From Marinimicrobium sp038419845 (GTDB lineage Bacteria; Pseudomonadota; Gammaproteobacteria; Pseudomonadales; Cellvibrionaceae): a stretch of DNA of 64,000 nt. Positions 8,483 through 17,534 of the stretch are shown here, piece by piece (position 1 is the stretch's first letter; every line of letters begins with the position of its first letter). The stretch is from NCBI RefSeq assembly GCF_038419845.1, contig NZ_JBCAQT010000009.1, positions 1 to 64,000 of the forward strand, read 5' to 3'. The position numbers were made by a program, and so were the translations under genes. The notes beneath the pieces are model-generated. The model was not told the DNA's origin and ran no database searches. It saw nothing but the letters and a program-made list of their open reading frames with translations.

Positions 8483-10345
8483 CTATTGTCGCTTCACCAG
8501 GATTACCCAATCGTTCTCTGTGTCTCTAGGTGGTTTTCCCAAGTCGACCGTTGCCATATCGCCCCAATAGGTGGTCACTTCCTTATCGACCCTGAGCTCT
8601 GTGATAGAGCCGGTTTGCAGCTCGCCGCCGTTGCGTGGGTCGAACCACTGTACGCTGTAGTCGGCTTTGCCTGGCAGTAAACGAAGCGTCAGAGCTTTTG
8701 AGGCGTCTTTCGCATAAATGATATAAAACTCGCCGACTTCCGCTAACGCCGAGGCGTTACTGACCACTTCGTCTCGGCTGACCGCTCGCGACAGAGCCAC
8801 ATCGGCCAACGCGAAAAATTTTACAGCGTGGCGAGCTTGATCCCAGAAGAGGTCTCGGGTGCGCCAATCCTGAGCGGTCAGGTCCGAGTGCTCATGTTGG
8901 TAGCCAAAATACCATTCCGTTCCCCAAGCGCCGGCGGTCAAGGCCCCCCAGAGCCCGTTCATGCGGGCAAGGTTGTGTTCGGGGTCTTCCGAATCGGGCA
9001 CAAGGGAATGTTGTGCGTCGCCCGGCTCGTCGACGGCGACGGCCAGTGGTCGCCCGTTGGCGACGGGCCAACTTCTGATTTTTTTGACTTGGGGATGAAC
9101 CGCACCAAAATCCGCGCGGTGGGTCTGTAGCGAGACGCCGGTATAGTAGCTGTCAACTCCGGTGAGGTCTTCAAAGAAGTTACCGTTGTGAATGACAATG
9201 TGATGCTGATACGGGTCATTGTCATGAAAGTACCGGGCCATAGCCAAACGCTGGATGGTCGATTGCGGTACGGTTTGGTGCTTTGGGTACCACTCACCGT
9301 TTTCTTCACCCATATTCCAGTTTAAGGCCAGGTGGTGACCGAAGCGCGCGATGAGTTCTCGATAATAGAGCTGGCGTTGCAGGCCCAAACCGCCGCCATC
9401 GAGCAAACCCTGGTTTTCCACTTCTTGCGTTTTGAAATGCAGAAAAAGGCCGCGCTGTTGCGCATGCTCAAACACTACCTCCCACTGATCTAGCTTGGAG
9501 ACATCGAACCGATCGTATGTGGTGTAGTCGACATAGGGAAAGACGTTTTGGTCGTCCCCCATAATGTTCAGTGTTAAAAAAGAAACGGAATTCATGCCTT
9601 TTGAGGCGAGGTAGTTCAACGCGCCGATCAGCCCTTTTCCTTTATCGTTTTTCCAGGTGGGGTCGCCTTTGCTCCAGTCTTTGATATGAGGCCCCCAGGT
9701 TTTGACGAGAGAATCTTTCTTGCCGTCATCGTGAAAGGTACCGTCAAAGTCCGCATAAGCGAGGAGGTTCTCAGGCGCATCAGGTCCTGCTTTAATGAAG
9801 TAGTCGCCCGTTTCTTCAAAGCGTAGATAAGGCTCGTTCACATAGTTCAGGCGACCACGCTGGCGAAAATCTGGCCACGTTTTATTGGTGTCGAGAATGG
9901 TTAGGGTACCGGTTTCGTCGTCCATGAAGCCGGCGCTGACGCCACTGATTGGCTTGCTGGAGACGGCGACAAAGGGCCCTTGTCTAAAAGACGCTTCCCA
10001 TTGCCACGGTCCGACCTCGTCCGGCGCGAAGTGGACTCGCCATTTGTTCCCCCCAGTTGCACCGGTATTGGCGGCGTCTCCATCTGCTGCGAAATAACCG
10101 GGAACAAGGTAAGACTTTCCCGTGGGCTGGTGGGTAAACGTGACATTTAGCCGGTAGTAGACAAACGGGTTAGGCGTGTCACTTTCTGAGGCATTGGGCC
10201 CGTCAAAGGTCAGCGTGACCTTGTGCCACTTGCGAAGCTCGCCACTGAGCTCAGCGGCCAGGGTGGGACAAGTGTGGAGGAGTAGGCCGAAAACGGCGAT
10301 AAAAAGGCGAGCTTGCCATCGAAAGGGTGCGTTCATAGTTGTCAT
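8483..10345 (-). CDS. secreted DUF5060 / putative collagen-binding domain protein, probable glycoside hydrolase
   Basis: 620 residues. A Sec signal peptide ends near residue 31 (PTLAA|E). An N-terminal beta-sandwich of the DUF5060 type (about 32-140; GELRKWHKVTLTFDGP) is followed by a TIM-barrel-like region containing NWNMGEENGEW, whose glutamates sit where clan GH-A acid/base residues occur. The C-terminus resembles the putative collagen-binding domain common in such proteins (YIIYAKDASKALTLRLLPGK). Proteins of this type are not assigned a firm activity that I know. The position between two agarases points to cleavage of an agar or porphyran linkage, but that is inference. The start at 10345 is favoured by GAGG seven bases upstream; an ATG at 10336 is possible. 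Confidence 0.75.
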   Translation of the reverse strand: MTTMNAPFRWQARLFIAVFGLLLHTCPTLAAELSGELRKWHKVTLTFDGPNASESDTPNPFVYYRLNVTFTHQPTGKSYLVPGYFAADGDAANTGATGGNKWRVHFAPDEVGPWQWEASFRQGPFVAVSSKPISGVSAGFMDDETGTLTILDTNKTWPDFRQRGRLNYVNEPYLRFEETGDYFIKAGPDAPENLLAYADFDGTFHDDGKKDSLVKTWGPHIKDWSKGDPTWKNDKGKGLIGALNYLASKGMNSVSFLTLNIMGDDQNVFPYVDYTTYDRFDVSKLDQWEVVFEHAQQRGLFLHFKTQEVENQGLLDGGGLGLQRQLYYRELIARFGHHLALNWNMGEENGEWYPKHQTVPQSTIQRLAMARYFHDNDPYQHHIVIHNGNFFEDLTGVDSYYTGVSLQTHRADFGAVHPQVKKIRSWPVANGRPLAVAVDEPGDAQHSLVPDSEDPEHNLARMNGLWGALTAGAWGTEWYFGYQHEHSDLTAQDWRTRDLFWDQARHAVKFFALADVALSRAVSRDEVVSNASALAEVGEFYIIYAKDASKALTLRLLPGKADYSVQWFDPRNGGELQTGSITELRVDKEVTTYWGDMATVDLGKPPRDTENDWVILVKRQ

Positions 10346-10430
10346 TTTTCAGCCTCGTGTGGTTAGAGAGCCCTCTTCCGTGAGGACTAATAATTTCTCT
10401 TTCGCTTTCTGAAAGCAATGATTGCGATGG

Positions 10431-11762
10431 TTAGTCGGTGACTTTCACAAACCGGATGACATCACCATTCCACTGCCAGTTGGTATTCCCAGCGCTTTTA
10501 ATCCGAACGGTGTGGGTGCCCGCGCCGATAAAAAAGTCGCTGTCGAGGCTGAAGGTCTGGTAGGACTCCCAGCCGCCGGTGGCCGAAATATTGATTTGGC
10601 CAACGTAGACGCCGTCGATAGTGACATCAGCTGCCAGCGTGCCGCTGGAGGGAGAGGCGACATTGACCTCTACCCGATACCGACCGTCTTCTGGCAGAGT
10701 GATGCTGTAGTCGCCCCAGTCACCCAAGGTGTTGTAGTTGATATTGCCCTGGCCTGAGGGGTTGAACCCTTCGACGTTGTCGCCCGCAACCGGACTGCCG
10801 TCTTTCCCCGTGGCAAAGAAAGCGCCGAAATCGGTCGATACGCTCACATCGCTGCCCGAGCCGCCGCCGTTACCACCATTGGTCTGGGTAACGGGTTTGT
10901 ACACTCGAATCCAGTCGACGTACATCCGGTTCTTGTTGGGGTCAGAGAGCTCCGCGTCTGTGGCCATGATGCCGTTGTCGGAGCGCCAGTCCTGGTCTTC
11001 TGCATCGACGATGATCTGCATGGGCTTGCTCAGGCCCGTGCCGTTTGTGTAGTCGTAGGGGTCAATGATGTCGGTCCCGGAGACGGTTCGAACCAGCTGC
11101 CCGTCAATGTAATACTCCAAGTGCCAGGGGTCACGCCAGTAAACGCCGACCCGACTGAACTGATCGCGCCAGATGCGGCCATCGGTGTACCAGGAGCCCG
11201 AGTCTTTGGGCTGATAGTCCTGGAAGGGGTCGCGAATGAACACGTGATGCGACAGGTGCATCCGCTCTGAAAACCAACTCTGCCCGGGGCGGCTGCTGCT
11301 ATAGGACTCCACGATATCGATCTCCTCGGTGGAATCGGAGCTCAACATCCAGACGGCGTTGGCCAGCACCTGATCCATGACTTTGGTGCGGGTTTCAATA
11401 TAGACCGGGTACTGAATACTGTCGTTGGAGTGAATGGCGCCCGTGTAGACCTGGTTGGTGTTGGGCTTGCGGGTGGCTTTGATGACCAGGTTTCCGCCAA
11501 TCACCTCCGAGTTGGGATTGTGGTAATCCGTCAGGCCGGGGCCTTGCCAGCTGTTGATGAACCCTTCGGACCACTGGTTGTAGAAGGTCGGGCTTTTGCC
11601 GTTGGCGGGGGCGGAGTAGTTGAAATCGTCGGAAACCGAGTCAACCAACTGCCAGGCGTTGCCTGCGCCGGGATCGGCAGGCACTGGTATACCATCCCAG
11701 TCGGCGGCGTGAACCAGGGAGCCGTAGGCAGTGACGGCGGCGATACACAAGAGTTTTTTCAT
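10431..11762 (-). CDS. secreted GH16 beta-agarase with CBM6
   Basis: 443 residues, GGAGG before the ATG. A short Sec signal peptide (cleaved after VHA, residue 19) is followed directly by the GH16 domain (ADWDGIPVPADPG), with no serine linker or lipobox. Catalytic signature EIDIVE at residues 147-152. A glycine-rich hinge near residue 300 leads to a C-terminal CBM6. The catalytic and CBM6 parts are clearly paralogous to the lipoprotein at 6741-8327. The likely division of labour is a freely diffusing endo-agarase versus a cell-anchored one. Operator-like site at 11935-11946. A DUF5060 gene lies 85 bases downstream, probably cotranscribed. Confidence 0.92.
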   Translation of the reverse strand: MKKLLCIAAVTAYGSLVHAADWDGIPVPADPGAGNAWQLVDSVSDDFNYSAPANGKSPTFYNQWSEGFINSWQGPGLTDYHNPNSEVIGGNLVIKATRKPNTNQVYTGAIHSNDSIQYPVYIETRTKVMDQVLANAVWMLSSDSTEEIDIVESYSSSRPGQSWFSERMHLSHHVFIRDPFQDYQPKDSGSWYTDGRIWRDQFSRVGVYWRDPWHLEYYIDGQLVRTVSGTDIIDPYDYTNGTGLSKPMQIIVDAEDQDWRSDNGIMATDAELSDPNKNRMYVDWIRVYKPVTQTNGGNGGGSGSDVSVSTDFGAFFATGKDGSPVAGDNVEGFNPSGQGNINYNTLGDWGDYSITLPEDGRYRVEVNVASPSSGTLAADVTIDGVYVGQINISATGGWESYQTFSLDSDFFIGAGTHTVRIKSAGNTNWQWNGDVIRFVKVTD

Positions 11763-11934
11763 AAATCCTCCATCGCGTTTATATCGTTATCGCTGTGGGG
11801 TGTTGTGTGACGTGGGGCGCGGAGCCCAACAGGCGGGCCGCGCGAGTCGGGGCACGCGAGCCAAGTCACGCTAGATAGGAACAAGAGGAAATGCGCTCTT
11901 GAACCCCTCAACTACTATATATAGACGATTGTAT

Positions 11935-11946
11935 AATGTAAACAAT
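11935..11946. promoter_or_regulatory. GntR-type operator upstream of secreted GH16
   Basis: AATGTAAACAAT, one mismatch from ATTGT-N2-ACAAT, in the 335-base gap between GH86 and GH16. A partial second copy (ATTGTATAAT) lies just before it. Confidence 0.5.
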
Positions 11947-12040
11947 ACTTCTGGTTGGTTTCTGAAAACGTGATGTAGAACTCAAGGTTGAAAGCGGCGC
12001 CCAAGGGGGAGTTAAAGGGCTGAGCGGGAAAGGGAAGAGG

Positions 12041-12079
12041 AAAAACCGCCCTGGCCGGATTAGGCCCGGGTAGGGCGGT
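12041..12079 (-). terminator. intrinsic terminator after GH86
   Basis: On the minus strand, ACCGCCCT (12079-12072) pairs with AGGGCGGT (12052-12045) and is followed by TTTTT. It lies about 20 bases after the GH86 stop codon, separating GH86 from the GH16-DUF5060 unit. Confidence 0.75.
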
Positions 12080-12096
12080 CAGAGGCGGTTGTTGTC

Positions 12097-14283
12097 CTAG
12101 AAAGCCGTTTGTGGACGCAACAGGGCGGTTGTAGATGCGCCGTAGCGAATCGCGAGTGAGCTCACGTAGCCACCGCTGTCGGGAAACTCAATGCGAACGG
12201 TGTTGTTGACGTCGATAAGCTCTACGGGGAGCGGAACCTCGATCACCCCAAAGAAACTTTCTCGGCCTTTTCCGTCCAGGTACTGGTCCCCACCACGCCA
12301 GTCGGTCGGTACCGTGACCGGCTCATCATTGACCGTGATTTCCGGTTGAAGCGACAGGCCGTGCTCCCGTCCGAGGCCCACGCGCAGAATGGCAAACCCT
12401 TCGGCAGACGTGTTGATGTCATCCACTTCGAAGGTAATCGGCTGTGCGCTTTCAATCGGTTGCTTGTAGGTGTTGGCGTAATAGTTGGTCTCTTGCAGCT
12501 CACCCTGCGGTGCGTTGCCGGTGTTGCTGTAGCGGATGACCATGGTAGCTTCCGGCTCCAGAGTCAGCGTCTGAGGCAGCTCGCTATAGGTCTGGTTCTC
12601 GATCATCGGCGTTCTGTCATGCAGGGGCAGCTCTTGGTCACCCAGGAACAGCTGTTTGGTTTGTATCTCGGCCGGGGCCGCTCCATCGCGGAAGTTCAGG
12701 GCAAACTCTTGAGCCTCAAAATCAAGGTTGTTGACGATGATAAAGGTCTCGGTATCGCTCCGGTAGGCGTCGACTCGCAGATCCGGGTCGTTGGCGGCGG
12801 TATCCAAACGGATGCCTTCAACGTCTTTCCATAGCTCGTACAACTTCACCAGTTCGGTGTATACCCATTCCTCACCGGTTTCGCCTTCGGCTTCAAATTG
12901 TTGCCGCATTAAGCGGAAATTGTAAGGGACGGTCGGGCTTATTCGGCCCCATTCTGCTTTGACGGTAATGAACGGCAGTGCTTTTTCAACCTGATGGGGA
13001 CGCTCCATAAAGGCCATCATCATAGAGTTGATGGAATTGATCGTCAGCCAGTCCCTATAAGGGAACCAGGGTTCATTTCTCAGACGGTGTACTTGGGCGC
13101 CGTACTCGGAAATGATCAGCGGAATTTCCTCGCCGAACGACAGGTCGGTGTAATGGTTCAGCATGTCCAGCGTCGCTTCCATGTTGGCGCCTTTGCGGTA
13201 TCGCTTGACCGGCACACCATTGTCGGTAAAGTCCGGGAAGTCGTACAGGTGCAGGGATATGAAGTCCATATTGCTTCCAGCGACGTCCAGGAAATGCTTG
13301 TCGCGCTCCTCCCAGCGGTTGAAGTTGTCTTTTTCGAAGTCGGGGAAGGCGGCGGTGTACCCGCCCAGCAGCACATCCGGGTTAAGGGCCCGAACCTCTT
13401 TCGCAACCGTGTTATGAAATTCAAAAATGGTGGTTAGGTCGACCGGGTCCTCGGCCACTGTTACCAGCTCCCACAGCGGCTCATTCATCACTTCGGCGTA
13501 TAAAGGTTTCGGTTGGCCTGGCTCGCCTTCGCTTTGTCGGAAGAAATGCTTAAGGAACTGACTCATGTACTGCCCGGTCGCTGTTCCCAGTGGCTCCTCG
13601 GGGGTATCGATTTGGGAAAAGGCCCACCCCTGTCCGGTGGGAGTGCCGTTCGGCCAGTAGGGATGTTGCTGTGCCGCAACAATCATTTGCTGGTTGCGAT
13701 GTTCCTGGGCCCGCTGAATGGGACCGCGTACGTCTTGGCGGGCGCTATACCAACCGGTGGCGTCGTTGCCTCGGCTCTCAATCGCTTCATCATCAGCGTA
13801 GCCGGGCTTCTCCGGGTCCTCGGGTACCTGTGACAGTTGCCATGCCATACCCCCGGTATCCCGACCGAAATACACGTCATACTTCGTCACAAATTCGGCC
13901 ATCAGGTTGTCGCCACCGACTGACTCGGCATTCTCTCCCAGCCACCAGTCCTGTTCGGTATGGGAGGCATGTAGGGTAATAAAAGCTTCCCGGTGAAAGG
14001 AATCTGCATCGCCCACGGTTCGGGTGACGCCGGAATCAATGTAAACCTGTGTGGCGCCTTCCGAGGCGGCGGCGCTGGAGCTGCTGGAGGAGGCACTCAT
14101 ACTGCTGCTGGACGAGGCACTTGTCTGGCTGCTTGAGCTGACGCTCTGCTGAGAGCTGGAAGTGCTTGAGGCGCTATCCGAGTCGCCCGAGCGCCCTCCA
14201 CAGCCCTGAAGGCCGGCGGTCAGTAGCACGGTGAGTGCGAGTGCGGATCGGTTGCGGGACGAAAGATGCGTGCGATTGAGCAT
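12097..14283 (-). CDS. GH86 beta-agarase/porphyranase lipoprotein
   Basis: 728 residues with AAAGAGG before the ATG. Signal peptide with lipobox LQGC (Cys28), then a serine-rich linker to about residue 75. The catalytic domain begins YIDSGVTRTVGDADSF and has the GH86 features YFGRDTGG (about 138-145), the acid/base motif AEVMNEPLW (E268) and the nucleophile motif ISEYGA (E393). Two beta-sandwich domains should occupy the C-terminus, as in other GH86 members. GH86 enzymes are endo-acting on agarose or on sulfated porphyran; sequence alone does not tell me which. The 6-O-methylgalactose genes nearby make porphyran-like chains plausible. Transcribed divergently from the AHG operon through two shared operators. 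Confidence 0.9.
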   Translation of the reverse strand: MLNRTHLSSRNRSALALTVLLTAGLQGCGGRSGDSDSASSTSSSQQSVSSSSQTSASSSSSMSASSSSSSAAASEGATQVYIDSGVTRTVGDADSFHREAFITLHASHTEQDWWLGENAESVGGDNLMAEFVTKYDVYFGRDTGGMAWQLSQVPEDPEKPGYADDEAIESRGNDATGWYSARQDVRGPIQRAQEHRNQQMIVAAQQHPYWPNGTPTGQGWAFSQIDTPEEPLGTATGQYMSQFLKHFFRQSEGEPGQPKPLYAEVMNEPLWELVTVAEDPVDLTTIFEFHNTVAKEVRALNPDVLLGGYTAAFPDFEKDNFNRWEERDKHFLDVAGSNMDFISLHLYDFPDFTDNGVPVKRYRKGANMEATLDMLNHYTDLSFGEEIPLIISEYGAQVHRLRNEPWFPYRDWLTINSINSMMMAFMERPHQVEKALPFITVKAEWGRISPTVPYNFRLMRQQFEAEGETGEEWVYTELVKLYELWKDVEGIRLDTAANDPDLRVDAYRSDTETFIIVNNLDFEAQEFALNFRDGAAPAEIQTKQLFLGDQELPLHDRTPMIENQTYSELPQTLTLEPEATMVIRYSNTGNAPQGELQETNYYANTYKQPIESAQPITFEVDDINTSAEGFAILRVGLGREHGLSLQPEITVNDEPVTVPTDWRGGDQYLDGKGRESFFGVIEVPLPVELIDVNNTVRIEFPDSGGYVSSLAIRYGASTTALLRPQTAF

Positions 14284-14437
14284 GCTTATTACCTCTTTAT
14301 CGTGTCAGGCATCGGGCTGGAGTAACCGCCCTGTTCTGCCTGCTTGGGTTTTTATGTCGTTATTGCGTGCCCGGCTGAATCGGGCGAGACCGGGCACGCT
14401 GGGTGCGATAGCTTTGCTATAGTCACCACTATATGGT

Positions 14438-14453
14438 ATATTGTCAACAATAT
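14438..14453. promoter_or_regulatory. GntR-type operator, GH86 side of the divergent promoter
   Basis: ATATTGTCAACAATAT: seven-base perfect arms around CA. It contains TTGACA on the minus strand, a possible -35 for GH86. It lies exactly 80 bases from its twin at 14518-14533. Confidence 0.7.
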
Positions 14454-14517
14454 CCAAGTGTCGATAGGTGCATTGTGCCGCAATGCCAAATTAAGGTGGA
14501 ATGCATTAAACATTGTA

Positions 14518-14552
14518 ATATTGTTGACAATATGCAAATTCGAGCCTACAGT
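14518..14552 (+). promoter_or_regulatory. promoter of the AHG operon with overlapping operator
   Basis: Operator ATATTGTTGACAATAT (14518-14533) contains TTGACA (14524-14529) as a perfect -35. TACAGT follows at 17 bases (14547-14552) as the -10. Binding at the operator would block polymerase, so repression lifted by a sugar-acid inducer is the simplest reading. Confidence 0.65.
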
Positions 14553-14590
14553 CGTCGTAAAGACCGTTGTATCAATAAGAGAGACCGATA

Positions 14591-15730
14591 ATGAACAAGC
14601 TTGATGTTGTTCCAGGGTGTGAGTCGCGCGCCGCATCTGAAATCGTTGATGTAAGAATCGAGTACTACCGGGTACCGTTGGAAGAGGTGCTCGCTGATGC
14701 AAAGCATGGGGATCATACTCATTTCGAGCTGGTTATTTGTCGTATTGCTTGTGGTGATGGCCGGGAGGGAGTCGGCTACACGTATACTGGTGGCACCGGC
14801 GGTCGAGCTATTTATTCTTTGTTGAAGGATGAGTTGGCGCCAGGCCTTGTAGGGCTCGACTCTTCTGAAATTCTGTCGATTTGGGAAAAAGTGCAGTGGA
14901 AACTGCACTATGTGGGGCGCGGAGGCTTGGTCAGTTTCGCTCAGTCAGCGATTGACATTGCTTTATGGGATCTGAGGTGCAAACGGCTGGGGCTGCCCTT
15001 GTGGAAAGTGGCCGGAGGGGTGAATAACACTACCCGTTGTTATGCGGGCGGAATTGATCTTAATTTTTCCAAGGACCGGTTGCTGGAAAACATCAAAGGT
15101 TATCTGGATCGCGGTTTTGATGCGGTCAAGATAAAAGTTGGCAAAGCGGACTCCCGCGAAGATGTTGATCGAGTTAGGGCTGTCCGCAATTTGATCGGCC
15201 CCAGTCGCGGATTCATGGTCGATGCCAACTATTCCATGACAGTGGAGGGAGCAGTGCGCTTCTCTAACTCCATTGTTGATCAAGATATTACCTGGTTTGA
15301 AGAGCCTACTATTCCTGACGATTACGAAGGATATGCTCGTATCGCTCAATCAACGTCTATTGCGTTGGCCATGGGTGAAAACCTTCACACCATTCACGAG
15401 TTTACCTACGCGGTCTCTCAGGCCAGGCTTGGGTTTCTTCAGCCTGACGCCTCCAATATCGGTGGTATCACCGGTTGGCTGAAGGTGGCGGACTTGGCAC
15501 AGGCGTTCAACCTCCCGGTCTGCAGCCACGGAATGCATGAGCTGCACGTTTCTCTCATGGCGTCACAACCCAATGCGGGCTACCTGGAAGTTCACTCCTT
15601 CCCGATCGACGCCTACACCACCCACCCCTTGAAACTTGAGAACGGTCGTGCCGTGGCGCCGGATATTCCCGGCACCGGTGTAGAGTTTGATCACGACCTT
15701 CTGCGCAAGCATCTCATTCAAGCTTTTTAA
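14591..15730 (+). CDS. 3,6-anhydro-L-galactonate cycloisomerase (enolase superfamily)
   Basis: Second step of 3,6-anhydro-L-galactose breakdown: it opens anhydrogalactonate to 2-keto-3-deoxy-L-galactonate. The 379-residue protein has the mandelate racemase/muconate lactonising enzyme fold: catalytic lysines in VKIKVG (K180, K182), metal ligands D211 (VDANYS), E237/E238 (FEEP) and E263 (MGEN), and a histidine-rich CSHGMHELH segment (313-319). Context makes the substrate assignment strong: the next three genes encode the steps either side. The start has GAGAGA upstream. Cytoplasmic. First gene of the operon, directly behind the operator-promoter at 14518-14552. Confidence 0.85.
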   Translation: MNKLDVVPGCESRAASEIVDVRIEYYRVPLEEVLADAKHGDHTHFELVICRIACGDGREGVGYTYTGGTGGRAIYSLLKDELAPGLVGLDSSEILSIWEKVQWKLHYVGRGGLVSFAQSAIDIALWDLRCKRLGLPLWKVAGGVNNTTRCYAGGIDLNFSKDRLLENIKGYLDRGFDAVKIKVGKADSREDVDRVRAVRNLIGPSRGFMVDANYSMTVEGAVRFSNSIVDQDITWFEEPTIPDDYEGYARIAQSTSIALAMGENLHTIHEFTYAVSQARLGFLQPDASNIGGITGWLKVADLAQAFNLPVCSHGMHELHVSLMASQPNAGYLEVHSFPIDAYTTHPLKLENGRAVAPDIPGTGVEFDHDLLRKHLIQAF

Positions 15731-15743
15731 ACAGAGGTGTCCC

Positions 15744-16769
15744 ATGAAAGCTTCTCAATACGCAGGAAACAAAAAATTCACCATCGTCGAGGGCGAAAGA
15801 GTCGCACCCGGTGCCGGTGAAGTGTGCTTGAAAGTCGGTTATACCGGTATCTGCGGAACTGATATGCACATCTATCACGGCGTAATGGATAAGCGAGTGT
15901 CCATTCCCCAGACGACTGGCCACGAAGTGTCCGGTGTCGTGGATGAAGTTGGTGAGGGCGTCACTGACTACAAGCCGGGCGAACGGGTTGTCGTGCGTCC
16001 GCTGGACTATTGTGGAGAATGCCCGGCATGTGATGCGGGACATTCACACATCTGCCACAACCTTAAGTTTATGGGCATTGATACGCCAGGGTCCTTCCAG
16101 AACTACTGGACCGTGAAGGCCAGAACGCTCCATCGCCTTCCCGAGAACGTCTCCTTGCAGCAAGGCGCTCTGGTGGAGCCGCTGTCGGTTGCCTGCCACG
16201 ATGTGGCTCGCGCGAGACTGAAAACCGGTGAAAAGGCCGTGGTGCTTGGTGGTGGCCCGATCGGTCAGCTGGTGGCAGCGGTCGCTAAGGGCATTGGTGC
16301 CGAAGTGATGGTGTCAGAGCTCAATCCGGCACGCCTGAAGTTCTCTGAAGAGCTGGGATTTGAGACGGTAAACCCCAAAGAAGAAGACATAGAAGAGAAA
16401 GTCAAAGCTTGGACGAACGGCAAAGGTGCGGATGTCGTCTTTGAGGTAAGCGGTGTTCAGGCCGCCGTAGAAACCATGACCCAGATCGCGTCGGTACGTG
16501 GCCGCATCTGCATGGTGGCGATTCACGCGGAAAAGCCTCTGGTCAACCTCTTCCACTTCTTCTGGAAAGAGCTGGAGCTGGTTGGCGCTCGCGTCTATGA
16601 GGCCGAGGATTTCGACCAGGCTATCGATATGATTTCCTCCGGAAAGATCGATATTGATCGGTTTATTACCTCAGTCTCTCCGTTGGATGAGATCGACGAA
16701 GCGTTCGCCAATATCGATGCAAACCCCGAAGGTATGAAATCTCTGATCAACTGTGGAGGCGTTCAATGA
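15744..16769 (+). CDS. zinc-dependent dehydrogenase, probable 2-keto-3-deoxy-L-galactonate 5-dehydrogenase
   Basis: 341 residues from ATG 15744 (AGAGG upstream; a longer frame into the previous gene is not needed). A medium-chain dehydrogenase with catalytic zinc motifs GICGTDMHIY and GHEVSG, four structural-zinc cysteines in CGECPACDAGHSHIC, and the nucleotide-binding loop VVLGGGPIG. In known agar pathways a dehydrogenase of this kind oxidises 2-keto-3-deoxy-L-galactonate to 2,5-diketo-3-deoxy-galactonate, which a KduD-like reductase then turns into D-KDG. Exactly such a reductase follows with a four-base overlap (ATGA). The role is assigned from gene order; family membership is certain. Confidence 0.75.
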   Translation: MKASQYAGNKKFTIVEGERVAPGAGEVCLKVGYTGICGTDMHIYHGVMDKRVSIPQTTGHEVSGVVDEVGEGVTDYKPGERVVVRPLDYCGECPACDAGHSHICHNLKFMGIDTPGSFQNYWTVKARTLHRLPENVSLQQGALVEPLSVACHDVARARLKTGEKAVVLGGGPIGQLVAAVAKGIGAEVMVSELNPARLKFSEELGFETVNPKEEDIEEKVKAWTNGKGADVVFEVSGVQAAVETMTQIASVRGRICMVAIHAEKPLVNLFHFFWKELELVGARVYEAEDFDQAIDMISSGKIDIDRFITSVSPLDEIDEAFANIDANPEGMKSLINCGGVQ

Positions 16770-17530
16770 ACGACATGTTTAACCTGGAAGGAAGCGTTGC
16801 CCTGGTAACCGGCTGTAGACGGGGTATTGGCAAGGCTATGGCTGTAGCTTTGGCCGAAGCCGGAGCCGATATTATCGGTGTGTCCGCGACTCTGGAATCC
16901 TCCGGCTCCGAGGTGGAGAAAGAGGTTACCGATAAAGGCAGAAAGTTCTCGGCCTATCAGTGCGACTTCTCCAATCGCGAGAACCTGTACGCCTTCATCA
17001 AGTCGGTCAAGAGCGATTATCCGAAAATTGACATTCTCGTGAACAACGCGGGAACGATCCGCCGGGAGCCGGCGACCGATCACGGCGATGACATCTGGGA
17101 CGAGGTGATCGAAGTGAACCTCAACGCCCAGTTCATTCTGAGCCGGGAGATTGGCAAAGAGATGGTCGGTAATGGCTACGGCAAGATTATCTTCACAGCT
17201 TCGCTGCTGACCTTCCAAGGCGGGATTACCGTCCCGGGGTATGCCGCCAGCAAGGGGGCGATTGCCCAGGTGGCCAAAGCGCTTTCAAACGAATGGGGCC
17301 CCAAAGGGGTCAATATCAACGCCATTGCGCCGGGCTATATTGCAACGGACAACACCCAAGCGCTGCGTGACAACAAAGAGCGGGCCGACGCCATTCTGGC
17401 ACGCATCCCTCAGGGGCGCTGGGGTGAGCCGGAAGACTTCAAGGGACCGGTAGTCTTCCTGGCTTCCACAGCATCCGATTATATGAATGGCAGCGTCGTT
17501 CTCGTTGACGGCGGTTGGATGGGAAGATGA
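16766..17530 (+). CDS. KduD-like SDR, probable 2,5-diketo-3-deoxygalactonate 5-reductase
   Basis: 254-residue classical short-chain dehydrogenase: cofactor motif TGCRRGIG (about 15-22), NNAG (about 92-95), and the catalytic S...YxxxK (TASLL; YAASK). Closest in feel to KduD, 2-dehydro-3-deoxy-D-gluconate 5-dehydrogenase. Working in the reductive direction it would make D-KDG from the diketone supplied by the previous enzyme, giving net inversion at C5. Start codon overlaps the stop of the preceding gene, indicating coupled translation. NAD versus NADP preference is not evident. Confidence 0.75.
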   Translation: MNDMFNLEGSVALVTGCRRGIGKAMAVALAEAGADIIGVSATLESSGSEVEKEVTDKGRKFSAYQCDFSNRENLYAFIKSVKSDYPKIDILVNNAGTIRREPATDHGDDIWDEVIEVNLNAQFILSREIGKEMVGNGYGKIIFTASLLTFQGGITVPGYAASKGAIAQVAKALSNEWGPKGVNINAIAPGYIATDNTQALRDNKERADAILARIPQGRWGEPEDFKGPVVFLASTASDYMNGSVVLVDGGWMGR

Positions 17531-17534
17531 TCTC

